From: Bipolaris cookei
Taxonomy: Eukaryota; Ascomycota; Dothideomycetes; Pleosporales; Pleosporaceae
Length of the DNA stretch: 64,000 nt
Direction: 5' to 3'
NCBI GenBank assembly: GCA_002286855.1
Contig: NRSV01000005.1
Span: 186,001-250,000 of the forward strand
Shown here one piece after another: positions 32,746 through 43,456 of this stretch. The translations under genes and the position numbers were made by a program. The first letter of the stretch is position 1. Every line of letters starts with the position of its first letter. The notes beneath the pieces are model-generated. The model ran no database searches and was not told the origin of the DNA. It saw nothing but the letters and a program-made list of their open reading frames with translations.

Positions 32746-33760
32746 TTGAATAGTCAGCGAGAACTCGTGCGGTCGATCAAAATCCGCCAGCGCCGCTTAG
32801 ACTCCAAAGGTAAGCTCAACTACCATCCGCAGGCTGGAGTGGCGAAAATTGAAAAGCTCTTATTTATCCTCTGGTGTACGGCCAACAGCTCTAACTTCTC
32901 GCAGATGATAGCGGACGCCTCTGTACGGTGAGAGCATGAGTTCTCTGTTGGCATACCTAGCGTCAGCCAGATAATATCGACCTTGCGGTGCCGAAAATCC
33001 TCGGTGTACAGCATCCTGTAGTACTCGCCCATCGTGGGTTGAGCCCCCCCCCCCCCACCCCGCCAAGATGAAGGTGAAGTTCATATCAAAATCGACAGCG
33101 GCGAGTACGTTTTGAGTGAGTTCTCCCTTACGATTGCGGAAGCGAACCTGCTCACTAACTGGTACATGGGCTTTCAAGTGCGTCCCGTCAATTGCGCCAA
33201 CGCGGTCTTTGAAGGCTGGCCAGCATCATGAGTCGTCACGGATCTTGCTAGAGATCATGGCTGAAGCTGGCTGTACAACCTCACGATATATATGTGATAG
33301 AGCGTCCAAACCTTGATGGAAATGTCTTCACTTCAGTAAGTCATTTGGCTGTAACCGCGAGAGCTTTTGAACCAACCGAGACACAGTATCCAGTGATCGC
33401 CCGCAGCGATACTCGACGTTTCTCCATGACGATCCATTGCCACAAATATATATATATAAAAATGGGTAGCTTTTCCTCCACCGTCGCAAGCCCATCCCGG
33501 AGGCCCCAAGCTCACAGCTGACTAACCAACTCTTCAAATACTGGCCGGCGGAGTCGCGTCTCATCAAATAACTGCGTATCGTCACTCGGGCACGATACCC
33601 AGTGGCGCCCACGGTCGCGATCAGATTCATAAGCTCGCATACCCGATGGTGGTGAGTAAGTGAATGTATCCGATGAGGCAGCCGACGCCACGGCAGCTAC
33701 TACCCCAGCTACAGCCAACGTGATAGCTTTGTTGGCGATGGGCTTCATGTCCATTGCGGT
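32746..33760 (-). pseudogene. PIF/Harbinger-type transposase relic
   Basis: The open piece 32860-33177 (minus) has the DDE_Tnp_4 pattern: AAVDFDMNFTFILAGW with the first acidic residues, STHDGRVLQDAV with the HD motif, YYLADARYANRE, and further left VELTFGV with the last acidic residue, followed by a frameshift to LKRRWRILIDRT. The N-terminal half lies in two frames up to about 33760 (RLRRPVFEELVSQL; VEYRCGRSLDTVSRLVQKL). A 13-base G run (33044-33056 on the plus strand as C) falls in the catalytic block and looks expanded. Frameshifts make it non-functional. Confidence 0.8.
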
Positions 33761-34673
33761 CACGTGGTCAACCGGAGTTTTCGACAACGAGCTGGAGATG
33801 TTGAGGTCCAGCTGGAAAACGAAGCTCCGTTTCACTCAAAGTGGTGAAAATATGAGGCAGGTAAGCACTAGACATGGCTTATTTTAGTATAGGAGCGCTA
33901 ACAAAATGGAGCTCCAGCTGATGGCGTCCAGACGTCCGTTTTACCGAACACAAAGCCATCTCCATCTCCGTTTTTCAGACGGAGCCGAACAGGCCCTCAG
34001 TGTGTCAGCCCTGTTGACACTCGCCCAGTCTCGACCCCACATTCCTTCACTAATAATCCTCAGTCCCCACGCTTTGTTCTCCGAATCAGGGGCAAAGTCT
34101 TGTACATATACGACGTTTACCGCCTATCTGCATTCCCGTTGGTTTCCGCGCAGAAGCATTACGAGTGTGGATAGGAAGCGCCGATGAAATCTTGGGTAAA
34201 CGCAACAGATGAATGAGGGCCCTAAGTCGAGCTGCGAGTATTAAATACATGTTCCATCCCTGGTACATCCATGTCAAAGCGTATGTGTGAGCATATCGGC
34301 TGGCGGCGGTCAAGGAGCTGATAACAAAAAAGGGTGTTGTCTGGTGAAACGCCTCGATTATCATTTCGGTGAGCCCCCTTTTCTACCTTGTTCTCGAAGC
34401 CTTCTACATACTAGGGGACAGTTTCGATAAACACCGGAACCAACACTATTTTTGATGAGAATCATTTTCGCTACATATCTGCTAAATGCTTATCAGCTAG
34501 CAATATGAGGCTGATTGTCGCATCATTGTCAGTTGCGACTCACTCAACCGGAGTGCGTGCGCAACGGGCAGGCTTGCGTATGCCCCGGATCCTCCGCCGC
34601 GCTTGACTATTTTCTTACCAGAACAAGGGTCACCTCTCGGTGATTTAATGATAGGACACACCTAATAAACGGA
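33761..34673. other. Intergenic, no recognised gene
   Basis: A transition from repeat-rich to gene-rich DNA. Short frames on both strands lack domains. The 5' flank of the glycosyltransferase gene begins near 34600. Confidence 0.4.
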
Positions 34674-35708
34674 TTGCGTTTGAAACTTTCAATTGAATGG
34701 CCACCCTTCTCTCCTTCTCAGTCTCTCCTTCAAGTTTGTTTTTTCAACATGTTGCCGCAACCACCACAGTTGAGCAAATTCTTTAATTGCTACACATTGG
34801 TTGCGGTGTGTATGATCGGATTGATTTACCATTTTCACCTTGTCCAGGACCACCTCGCAGCTCGTATTCCCGAAGTTCCCACAACAATACCACGCAACCC
34901 GAATGGAATCCCCAAACTGCTCTGGTACAAATTGGGGCCCAAAGGTCTTTCTGAAGAAGCACGGAATTGGACCGACACTTGCATTAAGGGCAACCCTGAA
35001 TATCGACCATACTTTATGACGGATGAGAGCGGTGATCGATACGTTCGCAAAACCTTTGCATTCCGTCCCGATATCGTCAGCACGTACCTCGCATTCCCCA
35101 TTCCCATATACAAAGCGGACATGCTACGCTATCTGTTGCTTTGGGATAAAGGTGGCGTGTGGTCGGATTTGGATGTCTCGTGCGAAGGTGTGCCTATGGA
35201 CGAATGGGTACCACCTGAATACCAAGGAAAAGCTTCACTCGTGGTAGGATGGGAGTTTGACGCAGGCCATGACGAGCCCTACATGCGCCAGTTCTGTAGT
35301 TGGACTTTTATGGCTAAGCCGCGGTTACCGCACATGATGCAGGTTATTGACGATATTCTTGAGGAGGTACGGGCAAAGACTCTTAAGTATAGTGTTCCGG
35401 TAGAAAATATCACACTGGAAATGATGGGAGATGTTGTTGATTTCACGGGTCCCCGCCGCTTAACGACTGGTACCTTTAGGAGCTTGGCGAAGCGACTCAA
35501 CAGGACCATCGATATAACCGAGACATATAACATTTTGGAGCCGCAACTATTCGAGGACGTCTTGATATTACCAGCACATTCATTCTCGGCACTCACAAAC
35601 AGGTATACATCGGAAGAAGAGTTGGTCCTGCCGCCGCAACTGGTGACCCATCACTACTCTGGAAGTTGGAAGAACGACAAGGGGGGTGAGTCAAAGCGTA
35701 GAAGATGA
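34674..35708 (+). CDS. Glycosyltransferase family 32 (OCH1-like DXD) protein
   Basis: Single open frame of 344 residues; a second in-frame Met at residue 26 (34749) is an equally good start because the hydrophobic anchor (about 38-55, YTLVAVCMIGLIYHF) follows it directly. This is a type II membrane topology of the Golgi. The sugar-binding DXD region is clear: IYKADMLRYLLLWDKGG followed by SDLDVSCEG with the DXD at 165-167. PKLLWYKLG near 80 and the H-H-S-G-SW end (THHYSGSWKNDKGG) complete the family. It probably transfers a hexose to glycans or glycolipids; the acceptor is unknown. The GTGAGT near 35685 could be an intron donor, so the last ten residues are uncertain. Confidence 0.85.
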   Translation: MRLKLSIEWPPFSPSQSLLQVCFFNMLPQPPQLSKFFNCYTLVAVCMIGLIYHFHLVQDHLAARIPEVPTTIPRNPNGIPKLLWYKLGPKGLSEEARNWTDTCIKGNPEYRPYFMTDESGDRYVRKTFAFRPDIVSTYLAFPIPIYKADMLRYLLLWDKGGVWSDLDVSCEGVPMDEWVPPEYQGKASLVVGWEFDAGHDEPYMRQFCSWTFMAKPRLPHMMQVIDDILEEVRAKTLKYSVPVENITLEMMGDVVDFTGPRRLTTGTFRSLAKRLNRTIDITETYNILEPQLFEDVLILPAHSFSALTNRYTSEEELVLPPQLVTHHYSGSWKNDKGGESKRRR

Positions 35709-36247
35709 GACATTGGCGGTGCTTGGAAGACTTTCATACCTGGCAACCAGTCTCCATATCTTGCATGTATACGATGACCACATGTCAGATCGTCCCGTCT
35801 AGGCTATGTCATCAACATGGCTCACGCAAGCAATGAAGTCCTCCGTGACCAGCACCTCGGCTCTGGATTCAATATTTGGGTGTGTGAGAAAGTGAATAGT
35901 AGGAGAATAGGTATCCGGCCGAGAAAAAGAAGGTGCGCTACAGACGAAGAGTGGCGGGATGAGCATGCTTTATGGGACATGTGCTACGTATAGTTATACA
36001 GATGCCAGAAGCTTCATAGTCAATTCGAAGGATGTAATATTTCTCGAAACAATAAGGCGGGAGTGTACTGGGAGGAATTGCGTCTTCTTGAATTACTGCG
36101 ACATTGTGGCTAGTAACGCCAAATGTCTACGTCATGAGTCGCTCAACCACATGGCGTCCCGCCTCAAGAGCGTGACACTTCCAACGCAACACTACCAAAA
36201 CCTCAACATCACCTAGGAGGTCGGCTCTGATATAACAAACAATCGCC
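35709..36247. other. Intergenic, no recognised gene
   Basis: This contains the 3' flank of the glycosyltransferase and the promoter of the next gene. An 85-codon frame (35959-36216) has no recognisable feature. Confidence 0.4.
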
Positions 36248-37285
36248 ATGGAGCATTTCGCCCCCCACCCGTCCTCGCAATTTGAAGGCTACTACTCCAA
36301 ATTCGATCTTCAATCCGGCTCTCACATCGCCTTAATCATCTGCTCAGTACCCAACGCGCCCTCACGCCCACACATGGTCTCATTCACCTACTACCCCTCA
36401 ACCGGACACCCCATCTTCCAGCGCGAGCACTTCATCCCAGAAATCAAGCGCGTAACCACTGATTCAAAAGGCAAATCATTCGAGCTCCAAGTACCAGGCA
36501 TGGGCACCATGACCACCACCAACAACGGCCTCACAAGCTACAATCTCTCCGCCGAAGACGGCAGCTGGACCCTCAAAGCCCAATGCACAGAGTACATGGC
36601 CTGGCGATCAGACAAAAGCACACCAGAAGGCTGGATGATCCATCTCCCATTTCCACTGCACTGGCACGTCTATTCCCTCTGCTCCCCTACCACCCTCTCC
36701 CTCTCCATCCCTGCACTCGGCACAGATTTTCCCTCCGCAGATGCAACCAGCAGCGCGACCGTCCACCAAGAAAAAAACTGGGCCAATAGCTTCCCGGACG
36801 CACACATGTGGGTGCAGGCCTGGGACAACGACGCGAAACGCGGTATATGTCTTGCGGGCGGCAAGATTCTATACAACACTGCTTTCCTACTCGGCTACCG
36901 CTCCCCAAACTTAAATCTAGATTTCGTGCCCCCGTTTTCGGTCGCGTATCTGAACCTTTTCTCACCGTTTATGAGCGTGGCAAATGATTGGAAAGACCGG
37001 TCTTTTTCCATTTCAGTCAGTAATTACACGCACAAGTTGGAATTGAAGGCGCATGCACCGAAAGAACATGGTTGGTTTGGTCTTGCGAGTCCGTTTCCGG
37101 ATGGTCATCGGGCGAATTTTTGTAGGGAGAGCTTTTTGGCAACGATTGAGGTGCAGATTTCGGAGCGGCAGGGGTGGTGGCCGTGGAGTGTGTGGAAAGA
37201 GGTTAAGAGGGAGAGGTGGGAGGGGGCGAGTTTGGAGTTTGCGGGGGGGTATTATCCTGAGAGAGGGGAAAGTAAGAAGGATTGA
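36248..37285 (+). CDS. Tocopherol-cyclase-like / lipocalin-type protein
   Basis: An intronless frame of 345 residues in clean, GC-rich codon use. The opening FEGYYSKFDLQSGSHIALII and the later HMWVQAWDND and CLAGGKIL blocks resemble the tocopherol-cyclase-like/CrtC-AttH lipocalin superfamily, beta-rich proteins that bind hydrophobic molecules. No signal peptide or membrane segment is visible. Plant tocopherol cyclase closes the chromanol ring of vitamin E; fungi do not make tocopherol, so the fungal proteins act on something else. Neighbours are a GT32 enzyme and a peroxisomal hydrolase, with no operon-like logic. The assignment rests on motif impression alone. Confidence 0.55.
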   Translation: MEHFAPHPSSQFEGYYSKFDLQSGSHIALIICSVPNAPSRPHMVSFTYYPSTGHPIFQREHFIPEIKRVTTDSKGKSFELQVPGMGTMTTTNNGLTSYNLSAEDGSWTLKAQCTEYMAWRSDKSTPEGWMIHLPFPLHWHVYSLCSPTTLSLSIPALGTDFPSADATSSATVHQEKNWANSFPDAHMWVQAWDNDAKRGICLAGGKILYNTAFLLGYRSPNLNLDFVPPFSVAYLNLFSPFMSVANDWKDRSFSISVSNYTHKLELKAHAPKEHGWFGLASPFPDGHRANFCRESFLATIEVQISERQGWWPWSVWKEVKRERWEGASLEFAGGYYPERGESKKD

Positions 37286-37351
37286 GTTTTGTAGGAAAGC
37301 GAGAAAGGCGGTGCGGTAACTATTTATAATTCAGATTCACATACGGATAAA

Positions 37352-38702
37352 TTACAACTTGGATGCCTTCTTCTCTCTTGGCTTGATGAGCACATCCAAC
37401 TCCTCAACAAATCGCTTGGGTAATACACTCCTCTCGATACCTTGTTTGCCCTCCCACTCTTCCTCCGTCTTACGTTCCCAGTCCCAATACCTCTTCATTT
37501 CCTTACCCACCCATTTGCTAATGTGGTCTGCACTCTCTTCGACCTTTTCCATGGGAATCAAATGTCCGGCCCCTTTGACTGTGACGTTGTCTACAAGGCC
37601 CTCTGCACAGCCTCCGCTGCCATTGACGCCTGAACCTGTCATCTGCATCTTCTCCTCGATGATGGCGTCGTCGGTTAGAAAGGAGAGTTCGCCAAAGATG
37701 TAGAAGCAGGATGGGCGGAGGGAAGGTAGCTGGTTGAAGACGATTGTGCTTTCACCGCGGTAAAAGGGTGTTTGAGGCTCCTCATAAGGTGTCATGTCTG
37801 CGTGCGTTCTCCTGTTTAGCTTTCGGTTGCTGAGGGTGAAATATGCAGATGACGGCTCCTTATCTCCTGGTTTTTCGGTAAAGTTTGCGCGGAGAAATGT
37901 CAGGACTTCTTGATGCTTGGTTGTTGTGAGGGTAACTTCAGGCTTCTTCGTGTCGGGAAACAGTTCTGTCGGCACGTCTCTTAATCCGTTCTTCACCCAG
38001 CGATCGAGCACGCGTGGATCCCAAGCTTGGTAGAATTTGCTCTTTGCGAAACTCTTTGCTGCGTCTTCCCGTGATGGCCAGAGCTCTCGGCGTCTTGCTG
38101 ATGCGGCTGCGGGTGAAATATTGCCGTTGAGAGAGACTTTTCCTTGGATAACGGGGTCAATGAGAACGAGCGTCTCAAAGAGCCTGGGATGGAGAAGAGC
38201 AAGATTTGCGAGCTGGCAGCCGCCCATGCTGTGGCCCACGCCAACAATAGGACGGGGCATTTGGTCGCGGAAGAGGTTGACCATGTGGAGCAGATCTCTG
38301 CTGTGGTCCAACCATGCCGCTATTCAAAATTAGCTTTTTGCTTTGCACAGTCATGTGAGTCTGCATACGGTCATTGCCTAGTTTACCCTCATTCAGCACA
38401 CCACTCCAGCCTTGGTGCACAACGTCTGCTATCCAGATTCCGCGGATACCAAAGCCGTGCTGCTCGCATCGCTTGAGCAGTTCATCCCACAGCGGCTCGT
38501 ACAGTTCTTTTGGAAAGCCATTGGCATGTGCGGCGATAATGGTAATGTCACCGGGCTTGGGGCTTTTGTTGCTGAGTGGCGTGTATTGCTTGACAGCCAA
38601 ATGTAGTACTTCCTCTTGTTTTGTTGCCGTTGATCGGGGAAATCCACGGATATGTGAAGCTGGTACCTTGTGTTCGTCTATCCGGAAGTAGGTTGAAGAC
38701 AT
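37352..38702 (-). CDS. Peroxisomal alpha/beta-hydrolase
   Basis: Two exons on the minus strand, 38702-38369 and 38319-37352, give 433 residues. The intron begins GTATGC and ends GAATAG and joins NDP to AWLDHSRDLL in frame. The fold is alpha/beta-hydrolase: AAHANGFPKELYEPLWDEL near the oxyanion region, nucleophile Ser142 in GVGHSMGG, and the Asp/His region near the end (VKGAGHLIPME). The last three residues are SKL, a peroxisomal targeting signal. Fungal relatives include peroxisomal lipase LPX1 and the peroxisomal hydrolases of some Alternaria polyketide pathways; the neighbours here do not form such a pathway. The substrate is unknown. I used the Met that begins MSSTYFRIDEH rather than one 17 codons upstream because the family starts there. 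Confidence 0.85.
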
Positions 38703-39233
38703 GATTAGATAAGGGGTTATCCGGGTGCGACCGTGGTCTGCTCCCGAGGACAATGATGTGGGGGAGAAGTTCTTTTGTAGAGAAAGCGAATACGGGCGCG
38801 ACCAGAGTGGATAGATGGTTGTTTTGGGTGTCGAGAAGAAGAGAAAAGCAAGTGTGGGTTGATGCTCCAGGTGTCGTGACGAGTTGCCGACATAATCTGG
38901 GGAAGACTGCCGAGGTCCATTTTGGACGTGGCGACTCAGTGCTGAACGAGTAAACTAGTAGATTTTACGGTCTAATCAGCTAGTTCAGAATTTCTGTAGA
39001 CCTCTGGAGTAGTAACTTTAAGAGTAGCCAGTATAAAAAGGGATATTCATGCCCCCACATATCTGGTCATCCCATACATATGACGGAATCGGCGTGGAAG
39101 TGTTTGTGTGAAGTATCACGTGACAAATGTCGCGTTCGCGCTGCACCGATACGCGCTGCCAGCCGCGCCTGGTGGGAGAATATCGGTAGTGCTGCATTCT
39201 CCACACAACGGCACACCACAGTCAATCGCCGCC
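38703..39233. other. Divergent promoter region
   Basis: Divergently transcribed genes flank this 530 bp. It contains no recognised coding sequence and no motif I can name. Confidence 0.4.
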
Positions 39234-41945
39234 ATGGAGGACACAACTATGCAGGACGGCTCCCCAGGGTTGTTTGCAGAGCTCAGTTTCACCATATGTC
39301 CTAATGGCCTATCTGAAGACCGTATACAAGAGGTATGCGACGCGTTGCGACTTTAGTTCGAGACAACCGTGTTGATAGACGGTGCAGATTCAACACACCA
39401 TTACTGGCGCACATGGGACGATAGTACCCTTTGAAGCCCCTAAAGGTCGCATAGACAAACTCCAAGAAATCAACTACATCGTTTCGGAGACGGCCGACTT
39501 CCCAGACTACTACCGTGCCCTCGATCTCATGATACATGTCATCAGACCAACATGGGTAGACGCGTCCCTCCAAGCCATGAAGACCAAGAACCCGCGGACC
39601 TACAGCCCAGACTCAGCCCTCTTTATGAACGACGTCGTCATATGTTGCGGCGACATACCCAGCGGAGACAAAGAGGCTATCGAAGGCGGCGTGGTAGCCA
39701 TGGGCGGGCAGATTGCACCCAGCTTGTCCAAGTGGGTGACACATCTTATTGCGCTGGATATCAGCGAGCCACGGTGCCAGTTGGCGATTAGCAAGCGCCT
39801 CCAGCTTACGATTGTGTTACCCCACTGGTAAGACTTGCATTGCGGGCATAAAGTAGGGCTATCGCTGACATTCCCAGGTTCAATGACTGCCTAAAGGTTG
39901 GGCGGAGAATATCAGAACGCCCCTACACGTTACCAAATCCCGAGATCCTCGCTGATGTCGGGCCAGGCGCAATACCTCCAACGCGAACAAGCCAGCAGAT
40001 TCGAGATGCGACTACACCAGACCCCCAGAATGAGCCTGTGCCACCCCCACCTCACCTCGAACCCCCGCGTGCGATCAAAGCCTTTGAGGGGAAAAGCGTC
40101 AAGCTTGGAGAAGACCTGAATATCAGCACTAAGCTCAGAGGCATCATAACAAGCATGATCAAGGCTGGGGGTGGTAGTGTGACGGCCAAGATAGATGAGG
40201 CAGACATGTACGTGTGCAACTACCGGGAAGGTACCGACTATGTCAAGGCTTCGCAAGCACGGAAAGATGTTGGAAACCTCGGCTGGTTATACTATCTCAT
40301 CACTCACGGTATCTGGACAAATCCAATGCAGCGAATGATGCACTATCCTCGGCCACGTCAAGGCATTCCAGGCTTCGACAAGTACAAGATTAGCATATCG
40401 AGCTATACGGGCGAAGCACGCGTTTACCTAGAGAACTTGATCAAGGCGACGGGCGCAGAATTCACAAAGACGTTCAAACAGGACAACACACATCTTATTG
40501 CTGCACACAAGAACAGTGAAAAGTGCGAAGCAGCAACAGAGTGGGGTGTGAACATTGTCAACCATCTTTGGCTCGAAGACAGCTACGCCAAGTGCCGAGA
40601 GATGCCACTGACAGACAATCGCTACATATACTTTCCAGCACGAACAAACCTTGGAGAGGTCTTGGGCCAGACCGAGATAGACCGTGAGGCTACTGAGAAG
40701 ATGTTCTTCTCAAAGCAAACGAAACCTACCAAGGGTGCAAAAGTAGCGCCTCAAATTAATAATGCCCCAGCGTCCAATGTTGCACCAAGAGTAAGCGAGC
40801 CTCCAGCACGCAGCCCGCCTGCGGCTGAGAAGGCTAAGCGTACCAAATCAGGAGGTAGTGTGCAAACCCCAGCGCCTGCACGACAAACAGATGAAAAGGA
40901 AAACCATACACCAGGCAGCCGTGGTGCCAAGGACCGAGCACTGTCAAAGCTACACGATGCTGCTCCGGATATTGCCCAATTCGAAAAAGAAATGAAACGC
41001 AAGGGCGGCGTCATACATGGCGGACGTCGACGAGCAGAAGATGAGACCGAGGAACGAGCAAAACAAAAAAAAAGCGGTCGTGATTCTGTGTCGAGTAAGC
41101 GCTCTTTCGACAAAGTCAACGAAAACGACAAAGAGGAAGATACAGAAGAGGAAACCACAGATGTCCCAGCGAAGAATAAACGAGCAAAGAAGGACAAACT
41201 TACCCCCATCAAGTTCCGCATGTTGATCTCAAAAGACGAGCGATGGACCAACAATCCAGACAAAGAGTCCAAAGACAAGGCGCGCCTGCGCGAACTCGGC
41301 CTCTTCATCACCGACGACTTCAAAAAAGTTGACCTCGTCTGCGCCCCGCATCCAGTCCGAACAAAAAAGTTCATTGCCTCGCTCGCCTGCGCACCCACCC
41401 TCGTCTCAACCAGCTATCTCGACTACGTCCTCAAGCACAACAAGCTCCCCCCAACCGACAAGCACCTCCTCCAAGCCAAAGATTTCGAAAAAGCAAACAA
41501 CTTCAAACTCTCCGAAGCCCTCGACCGCGCAAAGCAAAACCGCCACCGTCTTCTTAAAGACTGGACCATTTTCTGCACCGAAAAAGTCGCGGGGGGGTTC
41601 GATACCTACAAAGATATCATCGAAGTCAACGGTGGAAAATGTTCGCTTTGGAAAGGTCGGCCTACCACCATCTCCGCATCAAAACGCATCCTTAATACCT
41701 CGGATAAAGAAGTTAGTCAAAACCAGGTCGAAGACGAGGGCGATGTGCTATATCTGATTTCCGACGCTGACAAGAGGGAATTCACGAACTGGAACAAGTT
41801 TAGGGAGTTGGCCAAGAAACACGACATGGTTCCTCGCATTGTCAAGACGGAATGGCTGCTGAGTGTTGCTATGGCGCAGTATGTGCATTGGGATCCGCAG
41901 TGGGAACTTTGTGAGGAGAGTGTGGGGGCTGCAGAGAAGAAGTGA
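39234..41945 (+). CDS. Multi-BRCT DNA-damage protein (RTT107/Brc1-like)
   Basis: Three exons, 39234-39332, 39388-39827 and 39878-41945, encode 868 residues. Two BRCT repeats can be seen in the N-terminal third (GLFAELSFTICP..., then ALFMNDVVICCGDIP with VVAMGGQIAPSL and WVTHLIAL). Two more follow (FEGKSVKLGEDLNI, and ISISSYTGEARVYLENLIKATGAEF with THLIAAHKNSEKCEAATEWG). After a Lys/Glu-rich linker comes a C-terminal pair (FRMLISKDERW; LLKDWTIFCTEKVAGGFDTY). This layout of paired N-terminal repeats, a charged linker and a C-terminal tandem that binds phospho-H2A is that of yeast Rtt107 and fission yeast Brc1, scaffolds for replication-fork repair. Nuclear. The number of repeats is my count by eye. 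Start: the Met of MEDTTMQDG, which gives an open frame to the first donor. Confidence 0.85.
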
Positions 41946-42811
41946 GAGTTGTTCATATTTCTTTCCTTGTTTTTTTTTGGGTCGCGAGCTTAGTGCGCGT
42001 TTCGACAAATGGGGCGTTGAAGCAAAGCGATGGGCATCATGGTATGTGGGTTTGTCTTGATAGTGATGCTTAAAAGCTGGAAGACGTGAGTGCAGAGGGA
42101 TTCATGTGATTGTGTATAATTAGATGGATGGCATGATGGATATGGTGAAATACCAATTACCTTTGTACACGTAACTCTTTTTTTCATCTAAATGTGACGT
42201 ATTACTCTTTCTCTCAGATACTCCAAGCGGAAAAACTATAGAGTACGCGTACTTGTAGGTCTGTAGATGCGAATAGAGATTGCCACATATGCATCCTCGT
42301 TGTATGTCGGAGGTAAAAGATCCAAATATAGCAATGGTAATGCTGCAGAGCATACTGTTTAGTGCTTACGTTGGTGCGAGTAGTCAGAGAGGTTCCACTG
42401 AAGTTTTGTAAAGTGCTAAATACATCACTAAATCGAACATATTACATTGGGGGCTGGAATAAACCACAAGACTGATGGCGAGGAAAACACGCATACATGG
42501 TTACACTGCGGAAACAAGGCTGAAGACATTGGTACGAATGCAAAGTGAATTTTCAGCGGTGTAAAGATGGGATCGTCAGTGACGAAGCGCATACAAAACA
42601 ACTCGAAATAAAAACAGACTAAAGATTCTTTTCTTCTTCTAGTCTAGAGCAGCAATCAAACAAACCAAAGCCATGAAATTTTGTTTAAGAGAACAACAAG
42701 AAAAAAGGGTATATCGATATCGCACCAACCCATCAAAAACCAAACCTCAAGCATCCAAAAAAAAACTCCCTTTCACAACCCCTCCCTCCACCATCCCCCA
42801 CCCTCTCTCCC
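41946..42811. other. 3' flanks of converging genes
   Basis: Two convergent genes end here. The DNA is AT-rich with no coding signal. Confidence 0.4.
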
Positions 42812-43456
42812 CTAAACAGCCGTGTGCACAATCCTCGGCACCTCAGGTACCCCCCCTACATCAACCCTCTCATAATACCTCGACCGTGTAGACGCCGTAC
42901 TCGTGCTGCGCGGGCGTCCCACACTCCTCACTCCCGCATCCCCATCCTCAGCACCACCATGCACCACAGGACTCAAGAGCACCGAACCCTGGGACCCCCT
43001 ACTACTCATTGTGCTAAAACTACTCCCCACACTCACAGCGCGCCTGGCGCTCATAGCATGCCCGGCAATCGGATCCCGGGGTTCCTCGGGGGTAATGTGC
43101 AGGGGGACGAGGTGCATAGTATCTGTGCTTCCACGTTTTCTGCGGTCGTCGGCGTCGGAATCGACGTAGAGAGTTACGCTGCTGGCGCGGTCGCGGCTGA
43201 ACATGTTTTCCTTGTCTTTGTTGGGGAGAAGGGCGGTGGTGTCGGGTTTCTGGGAGGAAAGTTTTTTTGTTTGGTGGCGACGGTAGAGGAAGAGGGATAG
43301 GGCGGCGGTGAGGAGGAAGACGCAGATGATGATGAAAATTGTGGTAGAGATTATGTTTGCTTTTGTCCAGTAGGTTGTTTGGGGGTGGGATTTTAGGGAG
43401 CCGGTGGGGGTGGGGGTTGTAGCTTCTAGGGTTATGTTTGCTGGGGCGGGAGCCAT
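42812..43456 (-). CDS. Single-pass membrane protein, serine-rich tail
   Basis: An intronless frame of 214 residues. A short Thr/Pro-rich outer part with an N-glycosylation site (NIT near residue 7) precedes one hydrophobic segment (about 34-58, ending LFLYRRHQTKK), then a long basic and Ser/Arg-rich tail (SARRAVSVGSSFSTMSSRGS). There is no cleavable signal; the arginines after the segment suggest Nout-Cin topology. It resembles many fungal surface proteins with unknown role. The SRG/RRxS patches could be kinase sites. Codon use is normal. Confidence 0.7.
   Translation of the reverse strand: MAPAPANITLEATTPTPTGSLKSHPQTTYWTKANIISTTIFIIICVFLLTAALSLFLYRRHQTKKLSSQKPDTTALLPNKDKENMFSRDRASSVTLYVDSDADDRRKRGSTDTMHLVPLHITPEEPRDPIAGHAMSARRAVSVGSSFSTMSSRGSQGSVLLSPVVHGGAEDGDAGVRSVGRPRSTSTASTRSRYYERVDVGGVPEVPRIVHTAV

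Noticed and set aside
34674..38702. Toxin-type metabolite cluster (hydrolase resembling peroxisomal enzymes of Alternaria toxin pathways)
   Set aside because: No polyketide synthase, NRPS or other pathway genes nearby; neighbours are unrelated.
40751..41398. 215-codon open frame antisense to the BRCT gene
   Set aside because: Ser/Arg/Phe-rich shadow of the Lys/Glu-rich linker on the other strand.
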